The notes under the pieces were generated by a model that had not been told where the DNA came from, made no database searches, and saw nothing but the letters and a program-made list of their open reading frames with translations. 33,640 nucleotides of DNA from Blastococcus mobilis (GTDB lineage Bacteria; Actinomycetota; Actinomycetes; Mycobacteriales; Geodermatophilaceae), in NCBI RefSeq assembly GCF_900188025.1, contig NZ_FZNO01000038.1, forward strand, positions 1 to 33,640, read 5' to 3'. A program made the translations under genes and the position numbers. This document shows, piece after piece, positions 1-7,940 of this stretch (the first letter of the stretch is position 1; the number at the start of each line of letters is the position of its first letter).

Positions 1-2
1 AC

Positions 3-86
3 CGGGTCACCGTCTGCCCGCAGCGCATCAGCGCAATCGCCGCCGCCGCTCTCGTATTGACCTCACTCGACCGCGGAACCAAGTGA
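3..86 (+). CDS. Possible C-terminal tail of a transposase, cut by the window edge
   Basis: An open frame enters from the left edge and ends at TGA 84-86. It encodes about 27 residues ending in an alanine-rich helix and LTSLDRGTK. The size, the helix and the position directly beside a truncated oxidase gene suggest the last residues of an insertion-sequence transposase. The family cannot be named from so little sequence. The bases just after the stop (about 84-95, AGTGAGAAAACC) could be part of an IS terminal repeat. The rest of the element lies outside the window. It could equally be a chance open frame. Confidence 0.3.
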   Translation, partial: RVTVCPQRISAIAAAALVLTSLDRGTK

Positions 87-93
87 GAAAACC

Positions 94-702
94 TCAGTAC
101 AGGCCCGGGTCGGGGAACTGGATCCGGTAGGTGAAGCTGCCCCCCACCGGGATCGGGGCCTGCGTCTCCTGCGGAACCCCGTCGTAGCGGTTCCCGAGGC
201 GCAGTCCGTGCCAGTGCACGGTCGTGTCGACGTCGGCGTCGTTGGTGACGTGGACTGCGATCTCCGAGCCCTGCGGCACTCTCAGGGTGGGTCCGGGGAC
301 CGAGCCGTTGTAGCCGAGCACGCGCACGGTGGTTCCGGCGAGCCGCTTGGCGAGCGGGCCCAGCCGGAGGTCGAGCGTGTCCCCGTCGGCCAGCTCGAGC
401 ACCCGCGGGCGGGTGGCCTCGGGTAGGCCGGTGGTGTCGGTGGAGAAGAAGGTGTCCATGGCGGTTCCTCCTGAGACTGTTGCTGGGGAAGGCGTGGCGC
501 CGTCGACGCTCCTGTCGACGGCGAAGCCGGCGGCGCCGATGGCGGCGGCGACCGCGCTGGGGGCCGCCGGACCGGTCACGTGGACCGTTCGGGCGGCGAG
601 GTCGACCTCGAGGATCTGCACGCCCGGGACGTCGCTGACCCGGGCACTGATCGCCCGTACCGACTGCCGCGAGTTCATCGCCGGGACGTGGATCGAGATC
701 AT
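94..702 (-). pseudogene. HMA-like domain fused to truncated multicopper oxidase (cupredoxin) fragment
   Basis: The ATG at 702 has a good ribosome site (CAGGAGAAGG). Residues 1-65 look like a heavy-metal-associated ferredoxin-like domain (MISIHVPAMN start), but the usual metal-binding CxxC loop reads SRQS, so both cysteines are missing. From residue 82 the frame runs into the first cupredoxin domain of a multicopper oxidase, with the copper motif HWHG in VHWHGLRL. It stops at FPDPGLY, just where family members continue into the second copper motif (WYHPH-like). About two thirds of the oxidase is absent. A second start at ATG 459 has a strong AGGAGG, so the oxidase may have been separately translated and the HMA part joined by read-through. 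It is divergent from the AfsR-like gene. The cupredoxin identity is secure; activity is very unlikely. Confidence 0.7.
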
Positions 703-872
703 GGCCTTCTCCTGCGCAGGTTGGTCGGTGCAGACCTTGCGCAGGCGCGCTGTCCAGATGCTGTCCGACCGCTGACCGGACTTCCCCGGCCGGCCGCCAT
801 CTCGTTGTCCGTGCTGCGGGTGCGAGTCAGAATCGGCGCCGCGACAGGCCGATCGGACCGGGAGGCACGCGC

Positions 873-3800
873 ATGGAGATCCGCGTCCTGGGGCCGGTCG
901 AGGTGATCGTCGAAGGGCAGCTCCGATCACTGCCTGGTGGTGGGGAACGGGAGTTGCTCGCAGTGCTGGCGTTGTCGGCGGGCCGGGTGGTGGCCGTCCC
1001 CGCCCTGATCGATGCGCTGTGGGGCGAGGATCTTCCGGGCAATCCGGGCAACGCGTTGCAGGTGCGGGTGTCCAAGCTGCGGCGTGGCTTGAGCCTGGCC
1101 GGCGTGGACGGCGCGGTGCTCGTCACCCGCCCGCCGGGGTACCTGCTCGACGTCGATCCGCAGTGCGTCGACGCGATCCGCTTCGCCGGTCTGGTGGAGC
1201 GGGCTCGCGCCGCTGTCGGCGCGGATCCGGCCATTGCGGCGCGGCTGTACCGGGAGGGGCTGGCGTTGTGGCGCGGCGCCGCGCTGGCCGAGTTCGCCGA
1301 CGCCCGGTGGGCCGCACCGGAGGTGACGCGGCTGGCCGAGCTGCATCTGGCGGCCCGCGAAGAGGTCATCGACCTGGAGCTGGCGGCCGGCCGGCACGCC
1401 GACGTCCTGGCGGAGCTGGAGGCGTTGACCGCCGCTCATCCGTTGCGTGAGCGGCTGCACGCCCGGCTGATGCTCGCCCTCTATCGCGCCGGGCGGCAGG
1501 CCGACGCGCTGGCGGCCTATCAGCGAGCCCGGGCGGTGCTGGACGCGGAGCTCGGCCTGGCGCCCGGCGCCGAGCTGCGCGGGCTGCAGGAGGCGATCCT
1601 GCAGCAGCGTGCCGACCTGCGGGCACCCGCCCGCGTCACCACCGCTCCCGCGCCACCGCCCCGCGGAGCGCGGACGCTGCCGCCCCGGCTGACGTCGTTC
1701 CTCGGCCGCGAGGACGATCTGCAGCGCGTCGGCGCGCTGCTGCAGGTCCACCGGCTGGTCACCGTCACCGGACCCGGCGGTGTCGGCAAGACCAGCCTTG
1801 CCGTGGAGGCGGCTCGCGGCGCCGGGGCCGGCGTGCCGGACGGCATCGGGTTCGCCCGCCTGGCCGGCGTCACCGACCCGGGCCAGGTGCCGCACGCCGT
1901 CCTGGCCGCCTTCGACGTCCGGGACGTGCCGACGGCGACGGCCGAGGACCAGTTGCTCGGTCACCTCCGTGAGCGTGCCGCACTCGTGGTCCTGGACAAC
2001 TGCGAGCACCTCGCCGATGCGTGCGCGTCGCTCGCCGAACAGCTGCTGGAGTCCTGCCCGCAGATCCGGCTGCTTGCCACGAGCCGGGAGCCGCTCGCCG
2101 CGCGCGGCGAGGTCCAGTACGCGTTGGAGCCCTTGCCTGTGCCCGCCGACGACGGGCTGCCGGGCGATCTGGCGGCCAGCACCGCCGTCCAGCTCTTCGT
2201 CGACCGGGCGCGCAGCGCGGTGCCCGGCTTCGGCCTGCGCGAGGACAACGCGGCCGCCGTTGCCGCGGTGTGCCGGCACCTCGACGGCATCCCGCTGGCG
2301 CTCGAGCTCGCCGCCGCCCGCGTCGCTGCACTTCCGGTCGGTGAGCTGGCCCGGCGGATGGGCGACCGGTTCACGCTGCTGACGACGGGCCCACGCACCG
2401 CGGAAGCGCGCCAGCGCACCTTGAAGGCGACCGTCGACTGGAGCTACCAGCTGCTGACCGAACCGGAGCGGGTGCTGCTGCGCCGGTTGTCGGTGTTCCG
2501 CGGCGGCTGGACGCTGGACGCGGTGCCGGCCGTCGCCGGCGGCGCTTCCCTGGACCGTGCCGCCGTGGTCGACCTCCTCGGCCGGCTGGTCGGCCGGTCC
2601 TTGGTCGTCGTCGACCGAGTCGTCGTCGACGACGACGCCGGCCCGCGTTACCACCTGCTGGAGACCATCCGGGAGTACGCCTACGAGCGGCTGATGGAGT
2701 CCGGTGAGGAGGAGCAGGTCGCCCGGGCACACGTCCGGTACCTCACCTCGCTGGCCGAAGAGGCAGAGGCGGAGCTGCGCAGCGACGGCCAGGCCCGGTG
2801 GCTGCGTCGGCTCGCCGTGGAACGGGACGACGTCGACGCGGCGCTGGCCTGGTGCACCGAGCATGCCGCGGCGGAGCCCGACGCGGGCCTGCGACTGGTC
2901 GGCGCGCTGGGCTGGTACTGGTACTTCGCCACCCGGCCCGACGGCGGGCAACGGGTCGCCGCCATGCTGGCGGCCGCCCCGGCGGGCGCGCCGGAGGCGA
3001 AGGCACGGGCTCTGCAGGCACTCGCTGTCGCCGGACGGCCCGGAGCCTGCATCGTCCACCCCGCCCCCGACTGCGCAGCCGCCGTCGAGGTGAGCCGCAG
3101 GCTGTTCGCCGAACTCGGCGACGACTTCCGGACCGCACTGTCGGACACCCTGCTCGCCGTGGAGGCCATCGGGCATCCGGACCCGGCCGCGGGATTTCGG
3201 CTACTGACCGAGGCTGACCAGGAGTTCGCCCGGGACGGGGACGCCTGGTGCTCGGCGCTCGTGGATTTCGTGCGCATGGAACTGCACGCCGCCGAGGGGA
3301 ACCTGTCCGAGGCCACGTCGGTCGGCCACCGGGCCCTGGCGGCCTTCCGCGCGCTGGGGGACTCGTGGGGTGTCTCGGCCATCCAGTTCCACCTGGGCAT
3401 GGCTCTGCACCGCGCCGGGAAGCTGGAGGAGGCCCTGACCCTGTACGAGGGAGCGCTGAACAGCGTCCGGGACGTCGGCCTGGCCAACACCGTCCAGTAC
3501 GCCCTCGCCGGCGCCGGGCACGTGACGCTGCTGCTCGGCGACACCGACCGGGCCGCCCGCCTGTTCAGCGAATCGCATGCCGGGGCCCGGCAACTCGGCG
3601 CCGAAGGCAACCCGCGGGCAGCTGTGGGCGAAGGTCTGCTCGCGTGCGAGCGCGGTGACTTCTCCGCGGCACGGGAGCACTTCGCGTGGGCGCAACGCAT
3701 GCTGGCCGGCGTCAGCGAGCCGGAGTGGACGGCGACCGCCCTGGTAGGCCTCGGCCACGTCGCCGAGCGGGAGGGGGACCTCGCCGGTGCCGAGTCCTTC

Positions 3801-4091
3801 CATCGTCTGGCGTGGCAGACCGCCCCCGGCCACGCCGCCGCCCTCGAGGGCCTGGCGTGTGTCGCCGCCGCCCGTGGGGACGCCGCGGCTGTGGCACGCC
3901 TGCTCGGTGCGGCGGCCCGGTGGCGGGAGATGCGGCACCGACCCGCCTCCCGGCTGGAGCAGTTGGACGTCGACCGGGCCGAGCGCCACGCCCGAGCGCA
4001 GCTCGGCGACGCGGCCTACCAAGCTGCGCACGCAGCGGGCGCAGCCCGGCCGGAGGCCGTGGAGCTGGACAGCGCTGCCGCGGACTGCTGA
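873..4091 (+). CDS. AfsR/SARP-type transcriptional regulator (BTAD + NB-ARC ATPase + TPR)
   Basis: Protein of 1072 residues. The ATG at 873 is preceded by GGGAGG at suitable spacing. Residues 1-95 form an OmpR-like winged helix (MEIRVLGPVEV start, RVSKLRRGL recognition region). Residues 97-245 are the bacterial transcriptional activator domain (ending in ELGLAPGAELRGLQEAIL). An NB-ARC/STAND NTPase follows, with Walker A GPGGVGKT at 300-307 and a Walker B-like VVLDNCEHL near 370. The C-terminal 450 residues are TPR-like helices with the LLGAAARWREMRH segment common in this family. Such proteins are ATP-switched activators of secondary metabolism or local operons. No biosynthetic cluster is nearby, so its target is unknown; the divergent oxidase gene is the only adjacent candidate. 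The gene looks intact. Confidence 0.92.
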   Translation: MEIRVLGPVEVIVEGQLRSLPGGGERELLAVLALSAGRVVAVPALIDALWGEDLPGNPGNALQVRVSKLRRGLSLAGVDGAVLVTRPPGYLLDVDPQCVDAIRFAGLVERARAAVGADPAIAARLYREGLALWRGAALAEFADARWAAPEVTRLAELHLAAREEVIDLELAAGRHADVLAELEALTAAHPLRERLHARLMLALYRAGRQADALAAYQRARAVLDAELGLAPGAELRGLQEAILQQRADLRAPARVTTAPAPPPRGARTLPPRLTSFLGREDDLQRVGALLQVHRLVTVTGPGGVGKTSLAVEAARGAGAGVPDGIGFARLAGVTDPGQVPHAVLAAFDVRDVPTATAEDQLLGHLRERAALVVLDNCEHLADACASLAEQLLESCPQIRLLATSREPLAARGEVQYALEPLPVPADDGLPGDLAASTAVQLFVDRARSAVPGFGLREDNAAAVAAVCRHLDGIPLALELAAARVAALPVGELARRMGDRFTLLTTGPRTAEARQRTLKATVDWSYQLLTEPERVLLRRLSVFRGGWTLDAVPAVAGGASLDRAAVVDLLGRLVGRSLVVVDRVVVDDDAGPRYHLLETIREYAYERLMESGEEEQVARAHVRYLTSLAEEAEAELRSDGQARWLRRLAVERDDVDAALAWCTEHAAAEPDAGLRLVGALGWYWYFATRPDGGQRVAAMLAAAPAGAPEAKARALQALAVAGRPGACIVHPAPDCAAAVEVSRRLFAELGDDFRTALSDTLLAVEAIGHPDPAAGFRLLTEADQEFARDGDAWCSALVDFVRMELHAAEGNLSEATSVGHRALAAFRALGDSWGVSAIQFHLGMALHRAGKLEEALTLYEGALNSVRDVGLANTVQYALAGAGHVTLLLGDTDRAARLFSESHAGARQLGAEGNPRAAVGEGLLACERGDFSAAREHFAWAQRMLAGVSEPEWTATALVGLGHVAEREGDLAGAESFHRLAWQTAPGHAAALEGLACVAAARGDAAAVARLLGAAARWREMRHRPASRLEQLDVDRAERHARAQLGDAAYQAAHAAGAARPEAVELDSAAADC

Positions 4092-4099
4092 CGTCGACG

Positions 4100-4123
4100 G
4101 CCGCCGCGCCTCTGGGCGGCGGC
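4100..4123 (+). terminator. Candidate hairpin terminator after the AfsR-like gene
   Basis: GCCGCCG at 4100-4106 pairs perfectly with CGGCGGC at 4117-4123 around a 10-base loop, nine bases after the stop codon. There is no T-run, as is common in high-GC actinobacteria, so this is a weak call. Confidence 0.4.
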
Positions 4124-4351
4124 TGGCCTCGTCGAGTCGTCACGTGCTTGCTATCAGCGGTGGGCGGTGCCCTTGTCCCGCCCGTGACGTGTCATCGAGT
4201 ACCCGCGCCTCCGGCGCCATCACCTCCACCGCACGGCGGGCCGGCCGCTCGCGTACCGGCATGATCGCGCGTCCCACATCGGCTCACTGACGCGGGTGGA
4301 CACGCGGTGAACAACGTCTGGACATTTCTGCATCGGTCTTCCGCGCCGGTA

Positions 4352-4921
4352 TCACTGGGCGGGCTGGAGCTCGCTCTCGACGAGCCACTTGTGGTTGGTC
4401 ATCGTCATGCCGTTGATCACGGTGTCGACCATGTAGACGGTCTCGTCGGTCGAGCTCTCGATCGTCGCCTCGGCGCCGTCCATGCCGGTCATGTGATCGG
4501 CGTCCAGGACGACCTCGGTGCCATTCTCGAGGGGTGGCTCCCCGGGGTCCTCCAGCTCCTCGTGGACGACCCACTTGTGGTCGGTGACGGGCGGACCGCC
4601 AGTGGTCGGCGCGAAGGTCACCGAGTACGCCGTCGTGTCGAAGGCGCCGGAGATCCTCGCCCCCGCCCCCTGCATGCCCGGCATGTGGTCGGCGGTGATG
4701 GTGACCGTCGTGCCGACGGGGTACGTGGGATCGGTCGCCGTCTCGATCCCCTCGGGCGGAGGACCACCGTGGGGATTGTGCTGAGGCCCGGAGCCACCGC
4801 CGGTCTGCTGGTGTGCCGAGCCCCATCGGCTGACTTCCGCAGGCCGTGTTCGTCTGGGTACCGCCCGATCCAGCGCGCCGACGGACGGCTGAAGTAGGGC
4901 TTCGGCGTCTGATCCAGGCAC
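4352..4921 (-). CDS. YdhK-family (DUF1541) protein lacking a recognisable signal peptide
   Basis: The C-terminal 133 residues (4355-4753) contain two copies of the DUF1541 repeat, each with an ADHMxGMxGA motif and a (T)xHKWxVxxEL motif. This is the hallmark of the YdhK family, which is usually a small secreted or lipid-anchored protein of Firmicutes and actinobacteria with unproven function. Before the repeats is a Gly/Pro/His-rich linker (GGGSGPQHNPHGG). The only usable in-frame start found is GTG at 4921, and the 40 residues it adds are charged and not hydrophobic. No hydrophobic export signal or lipobox appears in any minus-strand frame between 4800 and 4925. The gene is therefore probably truncated at its 5' end, although the repeat domains are intact. 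The start is unreliable. Confidence 0.65.
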   Translation of the reverse strand: MPGSDAEALLQPSVGALDRAVPRRTRPAEVSRWGSAHQQTGGGSGPQHNPHGGPPPEGIETATDPTYPVGTTVTITADHMPGMQGAGARISGAFDTTAYSVTFAPTTGGPPVTDHKWVVHEELEDPGEPPLENGTEVVLDADHMTGMDGAEATIESSTDETVYMVDTVINGMTMTNHKWLVESELQPAQ

Positions 4922-5041
4922 CGTCCACCGACACTCCCTGCCGAACTCGGCTGATGGGGGCCGGCAGCACGTGTTGATCACGGTGCCTGACTCCAGGGGC
5001 CGACGATCGGTACACCGCGCAGCAGCGAGCACCCTGTACGC

Positions 5042-5398
5042 GTGACCAACGACGAAGCCGAGACAGCGGCCGTTGTCGAGCTCGAACGGCTGCTCCTCCG
5101 TCCTGACATTCGTGCCGACCGCCACCGAGTAGAGGTGCTGCTGCACCAGGACTTCCAGGAGTTCGGCGCCTCGGGCCGCGTCTGGGATCGGGAGGCGATC
5201 GTCGATGCGCTGGCAGCGGACCCAGCGGCCCCTGGGCCTGCTGAGGCGTTCGCACCGGTGCGGCTCGCTGAGGACGTCGTCCTCCTCACCTACCGCGTGA
5301 GCGGAGAAGCCGGCTCGCTGCGCAGCTCGCTGTGGGTGCGCGACACTGCGGCAGGCTGGCAGCTGCGCTTCCATCAGGGCACGCGGATGCCGGCCTGA
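5042..5398 (+). CDS. DUF4440 / SnoaL-like (NTF2 fold) protein
   Basis: Protein of 118 residues from GTG 5042. The pattern ELERLLL, then LLHQDFQEFGASGRVWDREAIVDAL, then VVLLTYRVS and SSLWVRDTAAGWQLRFHQGT matches small DUF4440 proteins of the NTF2-like superfamily, which form a cone-shaped alpha+beta barrel. Members are often nuclear-transport-factor-like ligand binders or small enzymes, and no substrate can be assigned here. No strong ribosome site is visible before the GTG. It stands alone, divergent from the YdhK-like gene. The family call is good and the function is unknown. Confidence 0.75.
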   Translation: MTNDEAETAAVVELERLLLRPDIRADRHRVEVLLHQDFQEFGASGRVWDREAIVDALAADPAAPGPAEAFAPVRLAEDVVLLTYRVSGEAGSLRSSLWVRDTAAGWQLRFHQGTRMPA

Positions 5399-5564
5399 GC
5401 CCGCCGAACCAGGCACCGGTCATCAACGCTTGCTGCCGAGTCCGCCTCATGGTGTGTACGGACGAATGGGTCCGAGGTGCGGCCGCCGCGGCGTGCCGAC
5501 ACTCCGTGGACGTGTGACCGGTGGAGCTGAGAGGCGGCCGGAGGCCGGGACGAGGAGTCACGGG

Positions 5565-5903
5565 ATGACGCGGTATTCGATCTCGTTCGATGACGGCGCG
5601 ATGACGTTCCCGGCGCAGGACCTGCGCACCGTGGCCAAGGCCGCGCACGAGGTGGTCCAGGAGGCGGAAGACGCCGGCGCGTGGGTCTTGGGTGGCGGAG
5701 TGGAAAGCCAGAGGGCGAGCGTCGTGGCCACCGACGGGAGGGTCACCGACCGCCCGTACCCGGAGACCAAGGCGGTCCTCGGCGGGTTCGCAATCGTCGA
5801 CGTGTCCTCACGCGAAGAGGCGCTGGAGTGGGCTGCCAAGATCGCCTCGGCGTGCCGCTGTGCGCAAGAGGTGCGGGGGCTCCTGCCCGACCCGACCGTC
5901 TGA
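5565..5903 (+). CDS. YCII-like (DGPF domain) protein
   Basis: Protein of 112 residues. The ATG at 5565 has GAGGAG about ten bases upstream and was preferred over the longer frame starting at 5430, whose extra residues look like noise. The order VLGGGVESQRASVVATDGRVTDRPYPETKAVLGGFAIVDVSSREEALEWAAKIASAC, given here only in outline, is that of YCII-related proteins: a variable sugar-bowl strand, DGR, a flexible loop, GGF-x-IVDV, and a helix with EEALEWA. The family has a ferredoxin-like fold, is implicated as small accessory or dehalogenase-like proteins, and some members accompany ECF sigma factors. No sigma factor is adjacent here. Function is unknown. Confidence 0.8.
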   Translation: MTRYSISFDDGAMTFPAQDLRTVAKAAHEVVQEAEDAGAWVLGGGVESQRASVVATDGRVTDRPYPETKAVLGGFAIVDVSSREEALEWAAKIASACRCAQEVRGLLPDPTV

Positions 5904-6137
5904 TCGACGCACACCCGCGGCGTCCGCAGCGGACGGCGTCGTCGCGCGGGACCACGCCGAGCCGGACCGTCGCGCGGACTCTCCACCGTCTGCGGCGCCA
6001 CCCGGAAGACGTTCCAGACCCGGTTCTGGGCGGCCCGACCGATGTTCGGTCCGCCGCGGTGTCCTCGAGGAGGCCCCTTCGCCGGGGGAGCGGCTATCGG
6101 CGTGGACGCGGTCCGGCAGCTCAACGGGCATGACGGT

Positions 6138-6797
6138 TCAGCTCTGCGTCATTCGCGCCAGGATCGCGGTGGTCGTCGCATGGAGTACCCCTATCCGGGC
6201 CGCCTCCTCCAGGTGCAGCGGGCACAGACCGGAGATCGCGTCCTGGACGATCAGCGTCCGGTAGTCGTGCTCGCTCGCCCCGTACACGGTCGCCCGGGGA
6301 CAGTTGGCGTAATTGCACCCGGCGACCACGACGGTGCTGACGTCGAGTGCACGCAGGTGAGCGTCCAGGGGCGTGCGGTGGAAGGCTCCCCAGCGCGGCT
6401 TCCACATCGCCCATTCCCCGGGCCCGAGGGGTTGCAGCTCACCGGCCAGCAGCTCGCGAGGCGACAGCCGAGCGTCGGGAGCAGGTCGCAGATCAGGAGC
6501 GATCTGCGACCCCGGGGAGCCGGGGCGTACTACCGGAGCCCCCGAGGCGATCAGCGTGCGGCGCGACAGGTCGACGTCATCGCCCTCGTAGAGACGGACG
6601 ACGTGTACGACGGGACGGCCGGCGGCCCGGAAGCCACGGACGAGGCGCGAGATGGTCGGCACGACGGCGCTGGTGCCGGCGACGGGGCTGCTGCCCCCGT
6701 CGAGGAAGTCGATCTGCGTGTCGATCACCAGCAGCGCGGACCGATCCGGCTCGGGGGCGAGGTGCGCGTCGACGTCCGCCGGCCAGCCGGGTACCAC
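6138..6797 (-). CDS. Isochorismatase-fold cysteine hydrolase
   Basis: Protein of 219 residues. The GTG start at 6797 is preceded by GGGAGGTGA; longer in-frame starts up to 6935 only add arginine- and histidine-rich noise. The catalytic triad of the family is visible: Asp in VIDTQIDF (residues 24-31), Lys133 in MWKPRWGAF, and Cys166 in VVAGCNYANCPRATV. The family hydrolyses amides (nicotinamidase, ureidoacrylate and N-carbamoylsarcosine amidohydrolases) or vinyl ethers. Nothing in the sequence fixes the substrate. It is divergent from the FAH-family gene. A role on N-carbamoylsarcosine would suit the sarcosine genes further on, but the distance and sequence do not support saying so. Confidence 0.85.
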   Translation of the reverse strand: MVPGWPADVDAHLAPEPDRSALLVIDTQIDFLDGGSSPVAGTSAVVPTISRLVRGFRAAGRPVVHVVRLYEGDDVDLSRRTLIASGAPVVRPGSPGSQIAPDLRPAPDARLSPRELLAGELQPLGPGEWAMWKPRWGAFHRTPLDAHLRALDVSTVVVAGCNYANCPRATVYGASEHDYRTLIVQDAISGLCPLHLEEAARIGVLHATTTAILARMTQS

Positions 6798-6973
6798 GGC
6801 GTCACCTCCCGTCGGACGACGACTGCCGAGGACGACCGAGGAACGGCCCGGTCTCGTAGCGCCTTGACCTGCACCGACGCGCCCACCATGATGCCGGACG
6901 TGATGTGGATCACTCAAACGACCGTCATGCGCCATCCCTCTCTAGCGACGGCCCGGACGCCAGGATCCGCTCG

Positions 6974-7855
6974 ATGAGGCTGGTGTCGTTCCACGGCGAC
7001 GGCGACGGCGACGGCGACGGCGGCCTGCGGCTCGGTGTCGAGACCGGCGCCGGCGTCGCCGACGTCACCGAGGCCGCCGGGGACGGCAGTCGGGCATCGG
7101 TGCGGTCGCTCGCCGGCGGGGGCCAGGAGGCGCTGGAGTGGCTGCGGGGGGCGGCCGATTCGGCCTCGGACGTCGTCCCCATCGAGCAGCTCCGACTCGC
7201 GCCCGCAGTGCCCGACGCAGGCAAGATCATCTGTGTCGGCCTGAACTACCGCAAGCATGCCGCGGAAGGCGGCATGCCGGTGCCGGAGCGCCCGATCTAC
7301 TTCGCCAAGTACGCGAACAGCCTGGCCGCCTCCGGCGAGGCGGTGGTCATTCCCGCCGTCACGGAGAAGGCCGACTACGAGATCGAGCTGGTGGCCGTGA
7401 TCGGACGGCGCGCCAGGAAGGTGAGCGCGGACCGCGCGCTGGAGCACGTGTTCGGGTACGCGACCGGGAACGACCTGTCCGCGCGGGAACTGCAGATGCG
7501 CAGCACGCAGTGGATGTACGGCAAGGCGATCGACGGCTTCGCGCCGCTGGGACCCTACGTGGTGACCAGCGACGAGGTCCCCGACCCACAGGCGCTGGAC
7601 CTGCAGTGCCGGGTCAACGGCGAGCTCCGCCAGAGCTCCAACACCAGGGACATGGTGTTCTCCGTGGCCGAACTGGTGAGCGACCTGTCCCAGGTCATGA
7701 CCCTGGAGCCGGGCGACGTCATCTACACCGGCACGCCGGAGGGCGTGATCCTCGGCATGGCCGAGCAGGTCTGGCTGCAGCCCGGCGACGAAGTGGTCTG
7801 CGAGATCCAGGGCCTGGGGCGCCTGGTGACCCCGCTGGTGGCCGACCCCGGCTGA
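6974..7855 (+). CDS. Fumarylacetoacetate hydrolase (FAH) family protein
   Basis: Protein of 293 residues from ATG 6974. The core carries the conserved signature: GLNYRKHAAE (His95) and RPIYFAKYANS, then the metal ligands in YEIEL (Glu136, Glu138) and GNDLSARE (Asp167), followed by QWMYGKAIDGFAPLGPYVV and IYTGTPEGV. The FAH family includes acylpyruvate hydrolases, oxaloacetate decarboxylases and 2-oxo-hepta-3-ene-dioate enzymes, which cut C-C bonds with Mg2+. The exact substrate is not readable. The N-terminus contains a GDGDGDGDG stretch from a four-fold hexanucleotide repeat. It lies 85 bases before the NhaC gene on the same strand, so the two may form one transcript, perhaps linking metabolite breakdown to ion-coupled transport. 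Confidence 0.9.
   Translation: MRLVSFHGDGDGDGDGGLRLGVETGAGVADVTEAAGDGSRASVRSLAGGGQEALEWLRGAADSASDVVPIEQLRLAPAVPDAGKIICVGLNYRKHAAEGGMPVPERPIYFAKYANSLAASGEAVVIPAVTEKADYEIELVAVIGRRARKVSADRALEHVFGYATGNDLSARELQMRSTQWMYGKAIDGFAPLGPYVVTSDEVPDPQALDLQCRVNGELRQSSNTRDMVFSVAELVSDLSQVMTLEPGDVIYTGTPEGVILGMAEQVWLQPGDEVVCEIQGLGRLVTPLVADPG
6995..7018 (+). repeat. (GGCGAC)x4 microsatellite in the FAH-family gene
   Basis: Four perfect GGCGAC units followed by GGCGGC, encoding alternating Gly-Asp at residues 8-16. Because the unit is six bases, slippage would change the length by two residues without shifting the frame. Confidence 0.9.
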
Positions 7856-7940
7856 GCGCACCCCAGCGCTGGCACTGGTCAGCAACACCGCCGTAGCCGG
7901 TGGCGGCGCACCACACCCCGCACTACCGAGGAGAACTCTC

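Noticed and set aside
927-3176. Long open frame on the minus strand, opposite the AfsR-like gene
   Set aside because: It mirrors the codon bias of the plus-strand gene, is rich in Gln/Arg/Gly and has no domain; the plus strand has clear Walker, BTAD and TPR content.
5042-5416. Extension of the YdhK frame upstream to 5416
   Set aside because: This part overlaps the well-supported DUF4440 gene on the other strand and has no family resemblance.
6138-6797. Assignment as N-carbamoylsarcosine amidohydrolase
   Set aside because: The catalytic triad only proves the isochorismatase fold. The gene is far from the sarcosine genes and beside an FAH-family enzyme, so the specific name is unsupported.
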